Shown piece after piece: positions 35,905 to 49,299 of a stretch of 64,000 nucleotides of DNA (position 1 is its first letter; each line of letters opens with the position of its first letter). The stretch spans positions 1-64,000 of the forward strand of contig VCCP01000001.1 in the NCBI GenBank assembly GCA_005765155.1, read 5' to 3'. The stretch is from Zelopaecilomyces penicillatus. Its lineage: Eukaryota; Ascomycota; Sordariomycetes; Hypocreales; Pseudodiploosporaceae. The notes under the pieces are model-generated. The model saw only the letters and a program-made list of their open reading frames with translations, made no database searches and was not told the DNA's origin. The position numbers were made by a program, and so were the translations under genes.

Positions 35905-38900
35905 AGGTTTATATTTTATTAGCTTGGTTTATCTATAAGTAATGTAGTTATTTATAATCTTTTAAATTACTTATTATAGTCCTTTAAATCTATAGTATCT
36001 TTATACTTATTTAATAGTCTTTATAATTCCTTAATAATTATAAATAGGGGATTTATATAATTCTTATATAATAGTTTCTTAGAGTTCTTTAGATATCTAG
36101 AGTTTTTTATTATACTTATAATATCTATCTTTTTATTTTATACTTTTAAATACTTTTATTATATCTTCTAAGGAGTATACTTGTTTAACTTATTTTAAGA
36201 TAGGATTAACTAATATAACTTAATATATAATATTTAATTTTATTTATAATACACTTAATTTAGTTATTTAGAAGATTTATCCTTTATAATAAGGCTTTCT
36301 ATTATTATAATCACTTCTTTAGTTTAAAGTATTTACTTTATTATTTTTAGATCCTTTATAATAGATAATTTTATAGTTATAATCTATAAGGGTTTCTATA
36401 TAATAGGTTTATTATATATTTAATTTCTATATAATAATAAAGTAAGAGATATTCTTATAATTAGTGAAAACCTTTATTTAATAATTGCTTTCTTATAAAT
36501 AGTATAAGAATTTATTAAAGGCTTTAATAATAGCTATAAATTCCTTATTATAGATTGGATAATTAAGTTCTATTCTATAAAGTTTCTTAGAGTAGAAGGT
36601 AATAGATTATAATCTATCTTTATTATCTTATTATTTAATCTATACTCTAATAGTATAGTTTAAAGTATTAGTCTTGAGTTCTATAAGTTTATCTGGATTA
36701 TATATTATTAGTATAGATTCTTTATAGATTTACTTCTTAAGTTCTTTAAATATAGCATCTATATCAGGTTTCTATAGGAATTTATAATCTTTTTTAATAT
36801 ATTTAATAAGTAGTATAGCTATTTTACTATAGTTATAGATAAACTTTTAATAGTAATTAATAAAGCCTAAAAATTCTTATATATTTATAATGTTTTATAG
36901 TATTAGCTAGTTATATATTATAATAATTTTTATTGATTCTATTTAAATTTTATCTGATAAGAAGATATATCCTAGAAAGATAATTATATAGTTATAAAAT
37001 TCATATTTTTCAGGTTTAATAAGAAGATTATTATCTTAGAGTAGTTATAGTATCTTATAGATATATTCTCTATATTCTTCTTTTATTTAAGAGAAGATTA
37101 GAATATTATTTAGATAGATTATTATAAAGATATTTAAATATTCTTAGAGGATATTATTGATTATATATTAAAATATTATAGGGGTATTGATTAGGCTGAA
37201 AGGTATTACTAGATATTTGAAAAGTCTAAACTTGGTTTTAAAAGTGGTTTTCTATTTATTACCTTTCTTTATTCAAATCAAGTTATATACTCCCTTAAGG
37301 TCTAGGGTAGTAAACCAGTTTATTCTATATAATTAATTATATAATTTATTAATTAATAATAGGGGTATCTGATCCTTGATTATAATTATATTTAATAATT
37401 AGTAGTCTATAATTAGTTATAGTTTACTATTCTTTTTTAATATAAATATAATAAGGTATTCTGCTTTGGATATAAATGGTTAGATATATCCTTTTTTGAG
37501 TATTTTATTAAGATACTTCTATAGTGTTTTGAGTTCCTTAGTATTTAATATATAGATCTTAGTAAAAGTAGGCTTCTTTCTATCTATAATCTGAATTTTA
37601 TAATCCTATTAATTATATAAGAGGAGCTTTATTTTAAGCTCTTTATAAAACAGTTTAATATATTTATAGTATTCTTCTAATATAAGTGTAAGTTGTTTTT
37701 CTATATTTAAGGGTGATTTGTCTTTAGAGTGTTCTTATAGTTATTTTATTATTATCCTAAGGGTAGTAATAATCTATTGGGTTTATTATTATTAACTATT
37801 ATATTGTTTTTTAGTATGATTTCCTGGTGGGAGGCTTTTTTTAATAGCTATAAAGTATACTTTCTTTGCTTTGCTTATTATTATTATTAGATTCTTATAA
37901 TCTTTTAAGGATAATATAGTATTACTCTATTATATCTGGCTTATCTTCTAATTAATCTATAAGTTATTATTAAATAATTAGGGATAGCTTAATATAAGTT
38001 TATATTCTCTAGTATCTATTATATTAAATATAATATTGTTTTGATATCCTTAGACTTTGAATTAGAGATAATTAGTCTTTTTATTAATCTATTCTTTATT
38101 ATAGATAAAGGTATTCCTTTCTAGATTATATAAGAGGTATAGTTCTTCCTTATTATACTATAATAGTTATATATAATTTATAGCTTTTAATAATATATAA
38201 TTGCCTATTGCTCTATTATCTATTAGAGTATAAAAATAATATCCTATAATCTATATTTCTATTATTAGTTTAAGCCTATTAATGCTTATTATATAAAGGG
38301 TCTTTTATAGGGGGTTATACTATAACCCTCTTATAGATGACTTTACTTATTTTTTAAGTTTCTAGGATTGTATTCTTTATATAGTTTATTATACTTTGTT
38401 CTGTTTAAGCCTTAAGTGATTATATAATATAGAGTTTAATTAGCTTGACTTCCTTTATAGGTTTAGAAGTTAAATTCTTATTTATAGAGGTTCTTTATTT
38501 CCTTATATATATATTTGTTTTCTTTTATATATTATCTATATTAAGGTTTATTATAATTAATTGCTATTATAGCTTTATATTAGGTTCTGCCTGGAATGCT
38601 GTCTTTTAGTAGTTATCTTTTATACTATTATACCAGCTTCTATTATAAGTGTATATTATATTTAAGGTTGGTGTAATTATATAAGTCCTCTTTTCTATAA
38701 TTAATAAGTTATAATCTATTATATTCTAACTTGAGTTTTTTCTATTTATAGACCTTATAATAAATAGACTTATAGTCTTTGTTTTTAGCTCCTTATCTAT
38801 ATTCTTTTAGGGTCTTAGGGTATAGTTTGAATATATTAATTCTAAAAGGTATAAAATACTTAGCCTTATACTAGTTAATAAATTGGTCTTCTATAAGGAT

Positions 38901-41025
38901 ATTCTTAATTCCTTATACTCTTATATAATATAGAAAGAATTTATTCTGGATTTTTATTTTCTAGTATTAAAAACAGAAGAAGTTAATATATAATATCTAG
39001 CTAACTTTATTATAGAAAACATAATTAGGGTCTAGGAGTATATAATTATCTTTATATTTACTATAATTGGTTTTTAATATAAAGGCTCTTTTAAGGTAGT
39101 CTCTTAGAATAGGAATACCTAGGCCTTCTTTTAATATCTATTTATAAATATATTTTATAATTATAAGTTAAAGATTAACTCTATCTATATAGCTTAATAC
39201 TTATATAAGTTTGGTTATTGCTTTTCTAAGGTGTTTATAGGTAGTGCTCTTAGATAATGGATATAATACTATATAATACTATATTATCCTAAGGGATTTA
39301 TTATCCTTAGATTCTAATAAACTAGAATCTGAACTTTTATTAGTAGTCTCCTTAATTAATGTATTTTTATTATCTATAGTAGGGATTACTTATCTATTAG
39401 GGATCTCTTTGAATTTCTTATCTTTATTTATATTTATATTTAATTATTAATTCTATTATATAGTATTGGATTAGGTTAGTGTGGTTTATAATATTGATAA
39501 CTATTAAGGTATAGGGTGTTTATAGTTTCTGGGTCATCCTTATCCCTATCCTGTTTATCCTATTATAGCCAGGGTTCATCTATTTATAGCTATAATATAT
39601 ACGCTTTATTATATATTTAATATTAGTTTCTAAGGTTTCTTATTTTTCTTGGGTTATTTATAGTATTATAATATATGTCTATACTTGTTATAGTTATAGT
39701 ATTGGACTTTGGATATATTATATTTCTGGATTATATTAAGTTTTATTCTTCTAGGATTTTAAGTATATATATAGGTAATAGGTTCTTCCCTATATCTATC
39801 TTAATTAGACTGGTGTTATATGTTTCTCTATCCAAAATCATTCTATTCTGATCCTTTATTCTTTCTTTATTTATATTATATAAACTATTTATTATTAATC
39901 TTAATAGCTATTCTAATATACTTAACTAGATTTTTAGATCTATCTTTTTTAAAGAGTTTATTTTTGATTTCTTCTTTAAATCTATTATAGAAGTATTCTA
40001 TAAGTGTATTATCTTCCTAGGTAATTTATAAGGTAATTTATCTGAATTCTAAGGTATAATCTAAAGTTAATCTATATTAATATAATAGCTTGAGTTTTTT
40101 GATTATAGCTCTCTCTTTATTTATTTATCTAAAAACTTCTTTGATTGCTTTTTTAAAGTTAGAGTATTTTTTGAAGATTTTTTTGGTTTTCTTATTCTGG
40201 TCTTTTTTCTTCTTATTTATATAGTCTCTTATAATAGGTTTAAATCATTTAAGAGCAGCTCCTTCTATATATCCTATAATATAGAGGATTTTTATAGATT
40301 CCTCTTATAGCTGGTATAGATAGAACTGGTAGTAGGCCTTAAATTATATTAGGAATATTTAAAGTGATCCTGAGTATTTAATAAAGGGTTCTGGTTTATA
40401 GGGTTTAATGATTTTATTAAGGTCCTTCTATTGGTTCTATAACTTAGCTTTAAATTCTATATTCTTTTTATATAGAGCCTAAAGCTTAATAATAAATAAG
40501 GTAAGAGTTAATTAAATAGTATCTATAATAATTAATAAGGCAGTTTATAATATTGCTTAGGGTTATATAATAACCTATTGAATAAGAGTTATTAATATAT
40601 AATATTTAATGAATTCCTAAGGGATAAACCTAATAAAAGGGGTTTATATTAATAGATAAGTTAAAGCATTTTAAGTAATAAATCTATTATATTAGTAATA
40701 GATATAGAGTATTATAATTAGGGGTTAAGTATTAGTATAATAAGCAGTAGTGAATAATATAATAAAGTTGAAAGTGTATTAATAATTATCTAAGCTATAT
40801 CTAAAGAGTGAAAATTAAGGGTGTATATATATATTATAGATTACTTGGATTACTTATTATATAAGTGGTGATTTGGGTGATCTAAGTTACTGGCTTACTT
40901 AACTCACTACTATTCTTATAATGATCCTATTGATTTATTCTAACTGGTCCCCTTTCTCTATAGTATATATCTCCCTCTGGTTATATAACCGGCCTATTAT
41001 ATAATCATATTATTGGGTCATAACA
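35905..41025 (-). mobile_element. Ty3 copy 2, 3'-truncated, very heavily RIP-mutated
   Basis: On the minus strand the sequence follows copy 1 (about 5370-10,040), from the integrase zinc-knuckle region back through RNase H, RT, protease and gag to a 428-bp 5' LTR (40598-41025). The integrase core, chromodomain, antisense gene and 3' LTR are missing. Nearly every CpA and most CpG sites are gone, so no frame is open. CTTAT at 41026-41030 may be half of a target duplication, but there is no partner. Just beyond the LTR the copia RNase H fragment begins, so this element probably inserted into that copia element before the left part was lost. Confidence 0.85.
40598..41025 (-). repeat. 5' LTR of Ty3 copy 2 (428-bp type)
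   Basis: Edges TATAATATTTAATGAATTCC and GGGTCATAACA are RIP forms of the intact LTR ends. The length is exactly that of the intact LTR. Confidence 0.88.
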
Positions 41026-41030
41026 CTTAT

Positions 41031-41985
41031 AAAGGCTAGACAGCCAGCTCTTTAGCTGCTAGGCTATTCAGACAGTGATTTTACAGGCTGTAAAACCATT
41101 AGCAAATCCATCTATAGATACCTCTTTAAGCTAGCTAGCAGGCCTATCTACTAAAAGGCTAAAAAACAGATTATTATAGCCCTCTTAACTATAGAAGCTA
41201 AATCAGATGCTTTAATAGAGGTGATAAAAGAGCTAAAATAGCTCTCTAGGCTCTTTATAGAGCTAAAAATCCCTCTTTAACAGCCTATAGACCTATATTA
41301 TAATAATACAGCCTTTATAAGCAATATTAAGAACCCTGATTAATATACCTAAACTAAGTATACCCTGCTAAAATTCTATTATATTAGATAGGAAGCAGCT
41401 AGCAAGCTATTTAAGATAAATTATCTTATAACTAAGGCTATACCTGTTGATAGGCTAACTAAGGCTTTAACAGGCCTTATTTTTCAAGGCTTTTTAAGCC
41501 TTTTAAACCTGCAAAAACCCCTTATAAAGAGCTAGCTATATACTATATAGCTTGCTAGAGGGAGTGTTAAAATAAAATAGGTTTTTTCTATATATAGCAG
41601 CCTAACCTGCTATAGTCTAGTAGCTTAATCTATTATAGCCTAGCAGCTAGACCTATATAGCTTAATAAGCTAAGCTTATAAAGCCCTTATAGCTTAACCT
41701 ATAAAAGGATAGATTAGTGCTTACTTTCTGTTTTAGTATTTGGAATATCTAATAATTCTAAATAGTTATTTGGAATATCTTAAAATAATTCTAAATTATC
41801 TTAGAATTAGATAGATATAAAAGATAAAAGGATTTCTAGTTATATTCTTCTTCTTTTCTATATTAGCAATTTAATCACTTCTTTCTTCTTTTCTATAGAC
41901 TTCACTCTAAATAACTATTCACTGTCTTTCTTTCACTGCTATTACTACTAGCTTTAATTATAACTTTATACTATAAATTATAATA
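41031..41985 (+). mobile_element. Ty1/copia fragment: RNase H end plus 3' LTR
   Basis: The plus strand translates to the copia RNase H C-terminus: G-Y-S-D-S-D-F-A-G near 41,060, then a K-S-I ... Y-L-F-K-L-A-S-R-P-I segment, an I-E-A-K-S-D-A-L-I-E segment and L-Y-Y-N-N-T-A, with few stops. The LTR follows from TGTTAAAATAA (41565) to about 41985. It is the end of an element related to 42056-48387 but on the opposite strand, so their 3' ends face each other. The 5' part is missing, cut by Ty3 copy 2. Confidence 0.8.
41565..41985 (+). repeat. LTR of the copia fragment
   Basis: Starts TGTTAAAATAAAATAGG and is the reverse orientation of the LTR at 42056-42530. It is shorter (421 against 475 bp) and ends in a RIP form of the same terminus. 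Confidence 0.75.
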
Positions 41986-42055
41986 TTATACTTTTTGCTT
42001 ATACTTAATAAATAATAAGCTCTTAATATATATACTTATTTTATATTATAATACT
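41986..42055. other. 70-bp AT-rich spacer between opposed copia LTRs
   Basis: Lies between the two face-to-face LTRs and ends with ATACT, the target duplication of the right-hand element. Confidence 0.6.
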
Positions 42056-42530
42056 TATTGCAATTTGCAGTATAAAGTTATAACTAAAGCTAGTAGCGAT
42101 AGTAGTGGAAGAAAGGCAGTCTATAGTTATCTAGAGTAAAGTCTATAGAAAAGAAGAAAGAAGTGATTGAATTGCTGATAGAGAAAGAAAGCAGGATTCA
42201 ACTAGGAATCCAGCTATCTTATATATCTAAATAATACTAGGATTATTTGGAATTATTTAAGAATTCCAAATAATATTTCTTTAGATTTCTAAGCATTCCA
42301 AATAATAAGAAAGGGAGGGGTATAAGGGATAAGCCCTTATTTTATTAGTCTAGCCTGATATAGCAGGTCAGGCTGCACGGGCTTTTTAGGTCTTATAGCA
42401 GGTCAAGCTGCTATCTTATAGCAGGTCTGGCTGCTAGGGCTATAGCAGGTTTAGCTGCTAAGCTATAATAGGTCTAGCTATTAATCTTATAATAGATCAG
42501 GCTGTTATATAAAACCCGCTTATTTTAACA
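42056..42530 (-). repeat. 3' LTR of the copia element
   Basis: From TATTGCAATTTGCAG to TTTTAACA on the plus strand, immediately beside ATACT on the outer side. Confidence 0.88.
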
Positions 42531-45500
42531 CTCCCTTTAGTAAGCTATATATATATAGCTAGCTTTTAATAGGGGGTTTTTGCAGGTTTAATAGGCTTAG
42601 AAAGCCCTGAAAAACAGGGCCTGTTAAAGCCTTAGTTAGCCTATTAGCAGGCATAGCCTTAGTTATAAGATAATTTATCTTAAATAGCTTACTAGCTGTC
42701 TCTTGTCTAATATAGTGGAATTTTAGTAGGGTGTGCTTAGTTCGGGTATACTGATTAGGGTTCTTAGTATTATTTATAGAGGCTGTATTATTATAATATA
42801 GGTCTATAGGCTGCTGAAGAGGGATTTTTAGCTTTATAAAGAGCCTAGAGAGCTATTTTAGCTCTTTTATAGCCTCTATTAAAGCATCTGATTTAGCTTC
42901 TATAGTTAAGAGGGCTATAGTAGTCTGTCTCTTTGCCTTCTAGCAGATAGGCCTGCTTGCTAGCTTAAAGAGATACCTATAGATGGATTTGTTAATAGCT
43001 TTATAGCCTATAAAATCATTATCTGAATAGCCTAGCAGCTAAAGAGCTAGTTGTTTAGCCTGTATAAGGTCTGAAGCCTTATAAAGGATAGCTAGTTCTT
43101 TAGAGCCTTTTAGGTATTTTAGAAGGTTCCTAGCTGTATTATAATGGTTGATATAGGCCTGTTGTATATATCGAGAAAGCCACTGTATTGGAAAAGCTAT
43201 ATCAGGTCTAGAAAGAAGTATAAGATATATTAAAGTCTTTATAATCTGCTGATAAGTCTGTTGTTTAATAGAGATAAGAACCTTTTTTAGGGGTTCTTTT
43301 AATGCTTTGGGTTGTAGGGGTATAGCTGTAGGGGTTGTATCTTGCAGCTGAAAGCGCTGAAGAGCCTTATTAATATACTGAGACTGGTGCAGCCATAGCT
43401 CCTTTTTAGCCCAGTTACGGCTGATTTAAACCTCTAAGAAGAAGGCTATAGGGCCTCTATCTTCTATAATAAAGACCTTATTTAACAGGCGTTTTAGCTT
43501 GTTAATATAGGGTAGGTCCGGCCCTATAATAAGGCAGTCATTAATATAGGTAATAATAAAGGTGTTAGTCTGAGCATTGATAAAGACAGCCAGGTTAGAG
43601 ATTAAGGGTTGGAACCCTAGAGTAGCTAGTAGCTTAATTAGCTGTTGTTGCTATTCATGGGGACCTTGCTTTAGCCTATATAGGGCCTTTTTTAGTAGGA
43701 TAACCTGTTTTATAGCAGGGTTATAGCCAAGCTTGGCTAATAAAGCTGCTAAAGGCTGGTTTTCAGGGGTCTGGGTCTCTATAAAGGAAGACAGGCCTTC
43801 TGGAAATTCTATAAAAATATCCTTAGATAACTGGCTGTTTAAAAAAGCCCTTATAAAATCAATTTGCTTGATTTCCCAGTTATAAAAGGCTGCTAAAGCT
43901 AGTAAAATCCGCTAGGTGGGGGGAATACTAGTAGCTGTGAAGGTTTCAAAGTAGTCTTTTCCTTTAATTTGTATAAAACCCTTTATAACAAGCCTAGCCT
44001 TATATTTTAAGGGCTGATTTTATGAATCCTTCTTAAGCTTAAAAACAAGCCTATTTTTCAGGATTTTTCGGTCTTTTGGAACCTCTGAAAAAGGGATAAA
44101 ATGTATGACTTTAGCTTGTAGAATTTGATGGAATTCGCTATAAATAGCACTAATCCACTGTTCCTTAGCAGGGTCTTCTAAGGCTTGTTTCCAGCCAGCA
44201 GGTTCTAAAGAAGCCTTAGCAGTGAATTTTACCTTTAGCTTATAGTAGATATCTATAGGGTAGGCAAGATCTAGCTGTATAGGTTTAGAGTCTTCTAACA
44301 GCTGTTTAGGCTGTTTAATAGGCTGTGATAATTGTATTATAGGCTGTGATATAGGCTGTGGCAGCTGTTATAGCGGTTGTGGCAGCTGTTGTGGTGTCTG
44401 TAGTATAGGCTCTGGTAGTTGGATAGGTCTTCTGGCTTGATTAAGGGCTTGTAAATCGGTCAGATCCTTTAGGGTAGGTTGATCTATTGATTTTAATGGG
44501 GTATAAAGCTCTTCTAATTCTCCCTTTAAGCTAAAAGGGCTTTGAAGATTGTGAAAATTGCCCTTTAGGCCCTGGCTTATAGGGCCTATTCCTTCTATAA
44601 TATAAAGAAAAGAGGTCTTAGTTACCTGTCAGTGGGAGGGTATATAGACTGAATAGACATTTTTGCCTAGTATAGCTAGTAGTCTGGCTGGTTCTGTTTT
44701 AGGGCTTAGTTTAACGCCTTATTAGCGCTTCTTAGTAGAGATAACAACCTTATAGTATGCTCTAATAGCTCTATAGGCTATTAAATTTGGTTTGTTAGCT
44801 GCTAGAGCTGGTTTTAGCTTTTATAAGAAGAGCTGTAATAGGCTGAGGTCTCTGTTTATAACTACTATATAATTGATAAGATTAATTATAGTAGGTAAAA
44901 TAGCAGTCTAGAGAAAAAGTGGCAGCTGAGCCTAGATTATAGTAGCCTGTAGTCGGTCTAAAATAACCCTTATAGAGCGTTCTGGCAGGCTATTTTGCTT
45001 ATAAATATAGAGGCTAGATATACTAAAACCAATGCCTTTGTTTGCTAGCTAGTCTTTTAGTAGTACTAAGACCTCTTTTCCATCATTGAAATACAGCTAT
45101 AGAGGGTATTTTTTATAGTAGGCTTTTAGTCCTTTAAATAGTCCCTTTATAGTAGAGAAGACAGTATAACCTTCCTTATTAGGTAGTAAAAGAACCATTC
45201 GATAACGGGATTTTCTTTCTACTAAAATAAGCCCTATAGAGAGCTTATTATAAGGGATTGGTTTTATCTGAAATGTGTCTCCCTTTATAACCTCTAGCAC
45301 TTCTAGCGGGTCTGGAATCAGGTTTTTAGAGGGTCTGTGTACTGATTTAGCCTGTATATATGCTAAACAGAAGAAATCTGCTTCTTTTATAGTAGTAAAA
45401 TCAGGTAAGCCCGCTGAAATTTTAGCGGTCTTTTTTAGCAGCTGTAGGCCAATATGGCTGAGACAGATATGCTAAATTCCTGCTAGCTGTAACAGCTTTT

Positions 45501-46460
45501 AATAGCTAGTTTTAGCTGAAAGACCTATATCTCCCTTTGTAACAGTGTTTTCAAAGGGTTCTAGAAGGGATATAGTATCTTCTAGTGGGTCTTATAACAG
45601 GCCTGAGTCTGGATTAGGGCTTTCTGGTGTGTATAGGCCTGAAATTTCAGGGCTTTTTATTGGTTCTAGCAGCTGTTTAGCTGGTTTAGAGGGCTTAATG
45701 AGGTCCTTATACATGCCAGGGGGGGGTTTAAAGGTGATTTCAACCGCTATTAGATAGCTATAATAGTGGTTGGAAGGCCCTGTAAATTCAGGTGTGGGCT
45801 TCCCTTTTTACTAAAGGAAGAAGCCATATTTAATAAAGTTTAGCAGTCTATAATAGGTTCAGTCCACTGTAAATAGCTTCTTTTATAGAAGTATACCACC
45901 AGAAGCATAATACTTTACCCCACTTATTATATTTATATCTATATCAGAGATATATAGTGCATTTTTTAGCTCTAGAGTGCTATAAGTCCTGGGTTCAAGC
46001 CCTATAAGCACTATAAATATAGCTGTTTTAGATCCTTTTGGATAGATTGGACTGATACTAGTTGTTATAGGCCTTGATTTCTTACTATAGATGCTATAAT
46101 TAGTAAAGAGGGTTCTGTTATTAATGATATAGTATGTCGAGCCAGTGTTATATAGTAGGGCGTTCTTTAGATTGGTGTTATGATGAGTGCTATAAGCTGA
46201 TTCTTTAGGCTTTATAGCTTCTGAACCTTCTATATCAGATTTAGAATTAAAGCTTTAGGTGCTGGCTGTAGTGTTCTAATCACCTGTAGATAGGTTATAA
46301 GTGTCTATTATGAAGGAAGCTTTATCAGGTTCCTTACTGCTAGTAGCAGGCTTCTTTATCTTTTTATCCTTCTGAAAGGGCTTATAAGGCTGTTTTTCAG
46401 TGGATTTAGATGGTTTTTCCTTCTTTTTAAAGTCCTTATAGGTCTTTTTAGAAGGTTCCT
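42531..46460 (-). pseudogene. pol: Copia Pol remnant: PR-IN-RT-RH
   Basis: One minus-strand frame stays largely open with scattered TAG/TAA codons. The protease site reads L-L-Y-N-T-G-S near 46,160, where the family has D-S-G, so Asp has become Asn, a RIP change. The pre-integrase knuckle (about 45,475-45,370) keeps two His and one Cys. The integrase core (45,300-44,900) keeps G-L-I-L-V-E-R-K-S-R-Y and Y-F-N-D-G-K-E. RT (about 44,250-43,400) has Y-I-N-D-C-L in place of Y-V-D-D. RNase H (43,060-42,620) has G-Y-S-D-N-D-F. Not functional. Confidence 0.82.
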
Positions 46461-47912
46461 CAGCTTTTCTAGCCCTATAAGAGCTAGCTTTTGCAACTAA
46501 AGAGCTTTTATCTTATAGCTCTTCTAGCAAGTCCACTATAAGGAACTGTAAATTCAGGGCATCTAGTGAAGTACTAAGCATTGTATGAATCCTGATATTG
46601 TTCCTTTAGCATTCAGCCCATTATGGGAAAGCTTCTTTTATAGCCTTTAGATACTGATTTATCTGATCTATGGGCTGTATAGTAATTGAAGCTAATTATA
46701 GCTTAGTAAGTCAAGTATTGAATTCACTATTAAATGCCTCTATAGAGCTTTTATAGTTGTTGAAGCTAAGCTTGTGAAAGGCGCTATAGAGGGTTCTGTG
46801 CTATAGGGTAGCACTGCGGCAGTATTGCTTATTTAGTATTTGATAAGCTTCCAGTGGTGTTATAACCCAACTTATAGAGGCTTGTGGGTATTATGAGCAG
46901 CTGTTATAAAGTAATAGAAGTAAAATAGCCTGATGGTAGTTGTTAAGGCTAAGGCTTATAGTAGGGTTTAAAAGAAAAGTAGGTAATCCAAGTGCCTATA
47001 ACTGGATTGATAGGGCCTAAAGCTATTGGTTATAGTTGTTAGAGCCCCTTAATCTATAAGCTTCTGGAAAGGCCTGTATTTTCTTGGATAGCTCTTTTAA
47101 AGCTAAGTCCCCTAGTATATTCATAGGCTGTGCTGGCTGTAATAGTGATTAAGGTAGCTTAGATTGAGGTTGTGATGGTTCTTTAGTAGTTTTAGTAGCT
47201 GTGGTTATTATAAATTGAGCCTATAGCTGTTATAGTTGCTATGTGAGCTCCTATATCTAAGACTAAAGAGCTTATAATTCTAATGAATTCTCTTCTATTA
47301 GAAGGTTCTGATCTGATATTTTCAGGGTTAGACTATTATAGCTGGTGGTTATAGCAGTATAAAAGAAAAATAAGCTTCTAAAAATAAGCTTATAGCTGTA
47401 TAACAGTGTTATAACAGCTGAAAGTGCTGGTTATAATAGTGCTATATATAGCTGGGTCTTAGTAAGAGCCTTGGAACTAGCTAATTAACTAGAGGGGTGC
47501 CAGGCATAAGGGTTGTTTGTTATATGCTAGCTATAGTTGGGTTATAGTATAGCTGGCATAGTGTCTTTGTTTAGTTAGTTGACTTCTATAGTCTTATATG
47601 GGCCTTTTGCAAAGTTAACTAGCAATTCAAGTGTTTAACCATATTTAGTATAGTTAGTAAAGCCATGACCTGTAATTCCATAAGTCTGAATTAGTAATCT
47701 ATAAATCTGAAAGTGGGTCGTGCTGTAAGCTGTAGGTCTGATGTTTAACTCTTGTGTGTGTAGTGTTTTTTGTGACTTCTGATTGGTGGGAAATATGGGT
47801 CCGACTGGTTAGAGGAGGGGCGAAAAATCTGATGTGTAAAGAGGTTGAATACAGCAGGAAAAAGAGTCTTCTTTTTACAGTCTGGAATAACTATTCTTTC
47901 GGGCTTATAACC
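46461..47912 (-). pseudogene. gag: Copia gag-region remnant
   Basis: Between the 5' LTR and the protease, in the position of copia Gag. A basic Lys/Ser-rich stretch is readable on the minus strand (46,490-46,370). Further upstream the frame is interrupted and no zinc knuckle can be picked out. Identified by position more than by sequence. Confidence 0.5.
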
Positions 47913-48387
47913 TATTGTAATTTATAGTATAAAGTTATAACTAAAGCTAGTAGTGATAGCAGTGGAAGAAAGGCAGTGAATAGTTATCTAGAGTAAAGTC
48001 TGTAGAAAAGAAGAAAGAAGTGATTGAATTGCTGATAGAGAAAGAAAGCAGGATTCAGCTAGGAATCCAGCTATCTTATATATCTAAATAATACTAGGAT
48101 TATTTGGAATTATTTAAGAATTCCAAATAATATTTCTTTAGATTTCTAAGTATTCTAAATAATAAGAAAGGGAGGGGTATAAGGGATAAGCCCTTATTTT
48201 ACTAGTCTAGCCTGATATAGCAGGTTAGGCTGCATGGGCTTTTTAGGTCTTATAGCAGGTCAGGCTGCTATCTTATAGCAGGTCTGGCTGCTAGGGCTAT
48301 AGCAGGTTTAGCTGCTAAGCTATAGTAGGTCTAGCTATTAATCTTATAATAGGTCAGGCTGTTATATAAAACCCGCCTATTTTAATA
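47913..48387 (-). repeat. 5' LTR of the copia element
   Basis: 475 bp, matching 42056-42530 closely, followed on the outer side by ATACT (48388-48392). Confidence 0.88.
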
Positions 48388-48392
48388 ATACT

Positions 48393-48917
48393 AATCTATT
48401 CTCTTATAAAGGTAAACTATTAAGTATCCTATTAGAGTTATTTAGACTAGTTATTATTAGCTTAGATAATAAAAAGCAGGCTTGTTTAAAGAGTGCTCTT
48501 AAACTAATAGCTTAAAGATATTTCTATTAAAGAGCCTATAATTAAGGTTATTAAGCTAGAATAAATATACTTATATTATTTTTTACTTAATATACTAATC
48601 TAAAACTTTTTAACATTATTAGCAGATAATAAAATTTCTCTTTAATTATATAAATATAATTATTTAAGCTTTCACTTCCTTTAGTATCTAAACTAGCTAT
48701 TATAATTATTATATATATCATTCTATATAGTAAACATTACTCTATATTATATAATATTATATAAGTTTATATTTTATACTATTTCTTTCTAAGTTATTAT
48801 AATTTAAATTGATAACTGAAAATAGCTACCCTAAATAAGCCCTACTTACTATACCATTAATACAGCTATTTTACTTTTCTTCCTAATAGACCTTATAATA
48901 CCTTTTCCCTATATAAC
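48393..48917. other. AT-rich RIP-degraded sequence
   Basis: Nothing recognisable. Probably the host repeat into which the copia element inserted. Confidence 0.4.
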
Positions 48918-49299
48918 TATTATAACCCAATAATATATTTATATAGACAGGCTGGTTATATAATTAAAGGGAGGTATATACTATATATAGAAGGAACTAA
49001 TAATAGAGAATCAATAGGATTATTACTTCTAGGATAAATAATCTAAGTAATCTATAATATATATATATACCCTTAATCTTTACTCTCTTAATTTAATCTT
49101 AATTAGCTATTAATATATATCTTAACTTTATTATATTATTTACTATCACTTACTATACTAATACTTAACCCTTAGTTAGGATTGTTTGAATCTATTACCT
49201 ATATAACTGACTTAATATAGAATACCCTAACTTATCTATTAATATAAACCCTTTTTATTAGATTTATCTATCCCTTAGGAATTTATTAAACATCCTATA
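48918..49299 (+). repeat. Degenerate solo Ty3 LTR
   Basis: Starts TATTATAACCC (from TGTCACGACCC) and ends near ATTAAACATCCTATA. In between it follows the 428-bp LTR, including the AT-rich TATA region and the stretch before the right edge, but it is somewhat shorter and among the most mutated copies. No internal element sequence adjoins it on either side and no target duplication can be identified, so it is most likely a solo LTR. Confidence 0.75.

Larger units (their letters stand above)
42056..48387 (-). mobile_element. Ty1/copia retrotransposon, moderately RIP-mutated
   Basis: Two 475-bp LTRs (42056-42530 and 47913-48387) are flanked by a perfect ATACT duplication (42051-42055, 48388-48392). 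Reading on the minus strand, the 5' LTR is followed directly by GGTTATAAGCCC (47901-47912), which resembles the tRNA-primed site usual in copia elements. Gag-like, protease, integrase, RT and RNase H regions then follow in copia order. Base composition is higher in GC than in the Ty3 relics, so it is younger or less mutated. The LTRs differ at a few sites, some of them not of RIP type. Confidence 0.92.

Noticed and set aside
48388..49299. 48.9-49.3 kb as the end of a longer Ty3 element
   Set aside because: Neither a polypurine tract and pol 3' end on the left nor a primer-binding site and gag on the right could be found, so a solo LTR fits better.
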